Below are positions 63,624 to 64,000 of a DNA stretch of 64,000 nucleotides, in pieces. Each line of letters opens with the position of its first letter. Within the stretch, counting starts at the first letter, position 1. The stretch is from NCBI RefSeq assembly GCF_901472495.1, contig NZ_LR590469.1, positions 3,658,001 to 3,722,000 on the forward strand, written 5' to 3'. Under the pieces are notes generated by a model, which searched no databases, was not told where the DNA came from, and worked only from the letters and a program-made list of their open reading frames with translations. The position numbers were made by a program, and so were the translations under genes. The stretch comes from Yersinia enterocolitica subsp. enterocolitica. GTDB lineage: Bacteria; Pseudomonadota; Gammaproteobacteria; Enterobacterales; Enterobacteriaceae.

Positions 63624-64000
63624 ATGATAAACAATAAAAAGAAAGTTTCTGGGGTGCCAGTGCTCACTGCTTTAGCGCTGGCAACGCTATTAACGACACA
63701 GGGCGTTATGGCAGCGGATGTCTCGTTCAATCTGACCGCACAACCGCTGGCGAATGCCATCACTCAGGTAGCTCAACAGGGTCAATTACACGTCATTTTC
63801 GATGAGTCCGATGTCCGTAACTTGCGCGCTCCGGCTCTCAGCGGCAACTACAGCGCGCAAGGTGCATTACAGCAATTGCTGGCGGGTAGCGGGTTGGAAC
63901 TGGTTGCCAGTGGTAAGGGATATGTCGTCCGCCCCATGCTGGTATCTGGGGCTGCGGCTGGCAGCATGGTGTTACCAACTACCTCGGTGATGGGCGAGGC
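63624..64000 (+). CDS. TonB-dependent outer-membrane transducer, N-terminal part (runs off window)
   Basis: Open frame from ATG 63624 (GTG 63621 also possible) to the window end, 125 full codons. A signal peptide (about 1-30: MINNKKKVSGVPVLTALALA ... GVMA) is followed by an STN/secretin-like signalling domain (about 31-105: DVSFNLTAQPLANAITQVAQ ... LLAGSGLELVASGKGYVV). This domain marks receptors that signal to FecR-type proteins. The plug and barrel are outside. A HasR-like heme receptor or FecA-like siderophore receptor are both possible; the sequence seen does not decide. Confidence 0.88.
   Translation, partial: MINNKKKVSGVPVLTALALATLLTTQGVMAADVSFNLTAQPLANAITQVAQQGQLHVIFDESDVRNLRAPALSGNYSAQGALQQLLAGSGLELVASGKGYVVRPMLVSGAAAGSMVLPTTSVMGE

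Overview
This window is enterobacterial chromosome, almost certainly Yersinia and probably nearer the Y. enterocolitica group than Y. pestis. The reasons are E. coli-like gene order and protein sequences, an IS200-type element that reads as Yersinia IS1541, ERIC repeats, and an intervening sequence in helix 45 of both 23S genes. The species call is inference; no database search was possible.

Layout. (1) 1-1968: 3' part of trkH, then hemG. (2) 2038-7900: a complete rrn operon (P1/P2, 16S, tRNA-Glu, 23S with IVS, 5S, terminator). (3) 7977-8680: IS1541-like element with a prematurely stopped transposase gene. (4) 8766-12509: murB-birA, then on the minus strand coaA and a frameshifted GNAT acetyltransferase. 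(5) 12870-27402: information-processing block: tRNA-Thr/Tyr/Gly/Thr, tufB, secE-nusG, rplKA, rplJL, rpoBC, with the L10 leader and rplL-rpoB attenuator. (6) 27433-28397: a 941-bp internally deleted IS4-type element inserted in the hairpin of the rpoC terminator. (7) 28438-34215: minus-strand thiCEFSGH operon under a TPP riboswitch. (8) 34227-42461: ERIC element, rsd, nudC-hemE-nfi-yjaG-hupA-yjaH, and minus-strand purHD with a PurR box. (9) 42872-48707: a second complete rrn operon, offset from the first by exactly 40,813 bp. (10) 48825-51118: deleted IS3-family element and an exported alpha/beta hydrolase. (11) 51157-57442: acs-yjcH-actP (minus) and gltP (plus). (12) 57489-59271: two orphan regulators, a NarL/SsrB-like response regulator and an AraC-type protein, followed by a 10-codon gene stub. 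(13) 59400-60555: yedE broken by an internal deletion, and intact yedF. (14) 60844-64000: a Fur-box-bearing iron/heme uptake locus: TonB/HasB-like gene (minus), ECF sigma factor, FecR-type regulator, and the start of a TonB-dependent transducer.

The core genes form conserved operons: translation and transcription machinery, thiamine synthesis, purine synthesis, acetate scavenging. The unusual content is decay and rearrangement: three defective insertion sequences, a frameshifted acetyltransferase, a deleted yedE, regulators probably stranded by loss of a secretion island, and an rrn operon whose flanks correspond to two different E. coli rrn loci. I found no convincing wholly new multi-gene system. 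The most interesting local structures are the terminator split by an IS that brings its own terminator, the 173-bp tRNA-Tyr tail repeat, and the compensatory differences between the two 23S copies.
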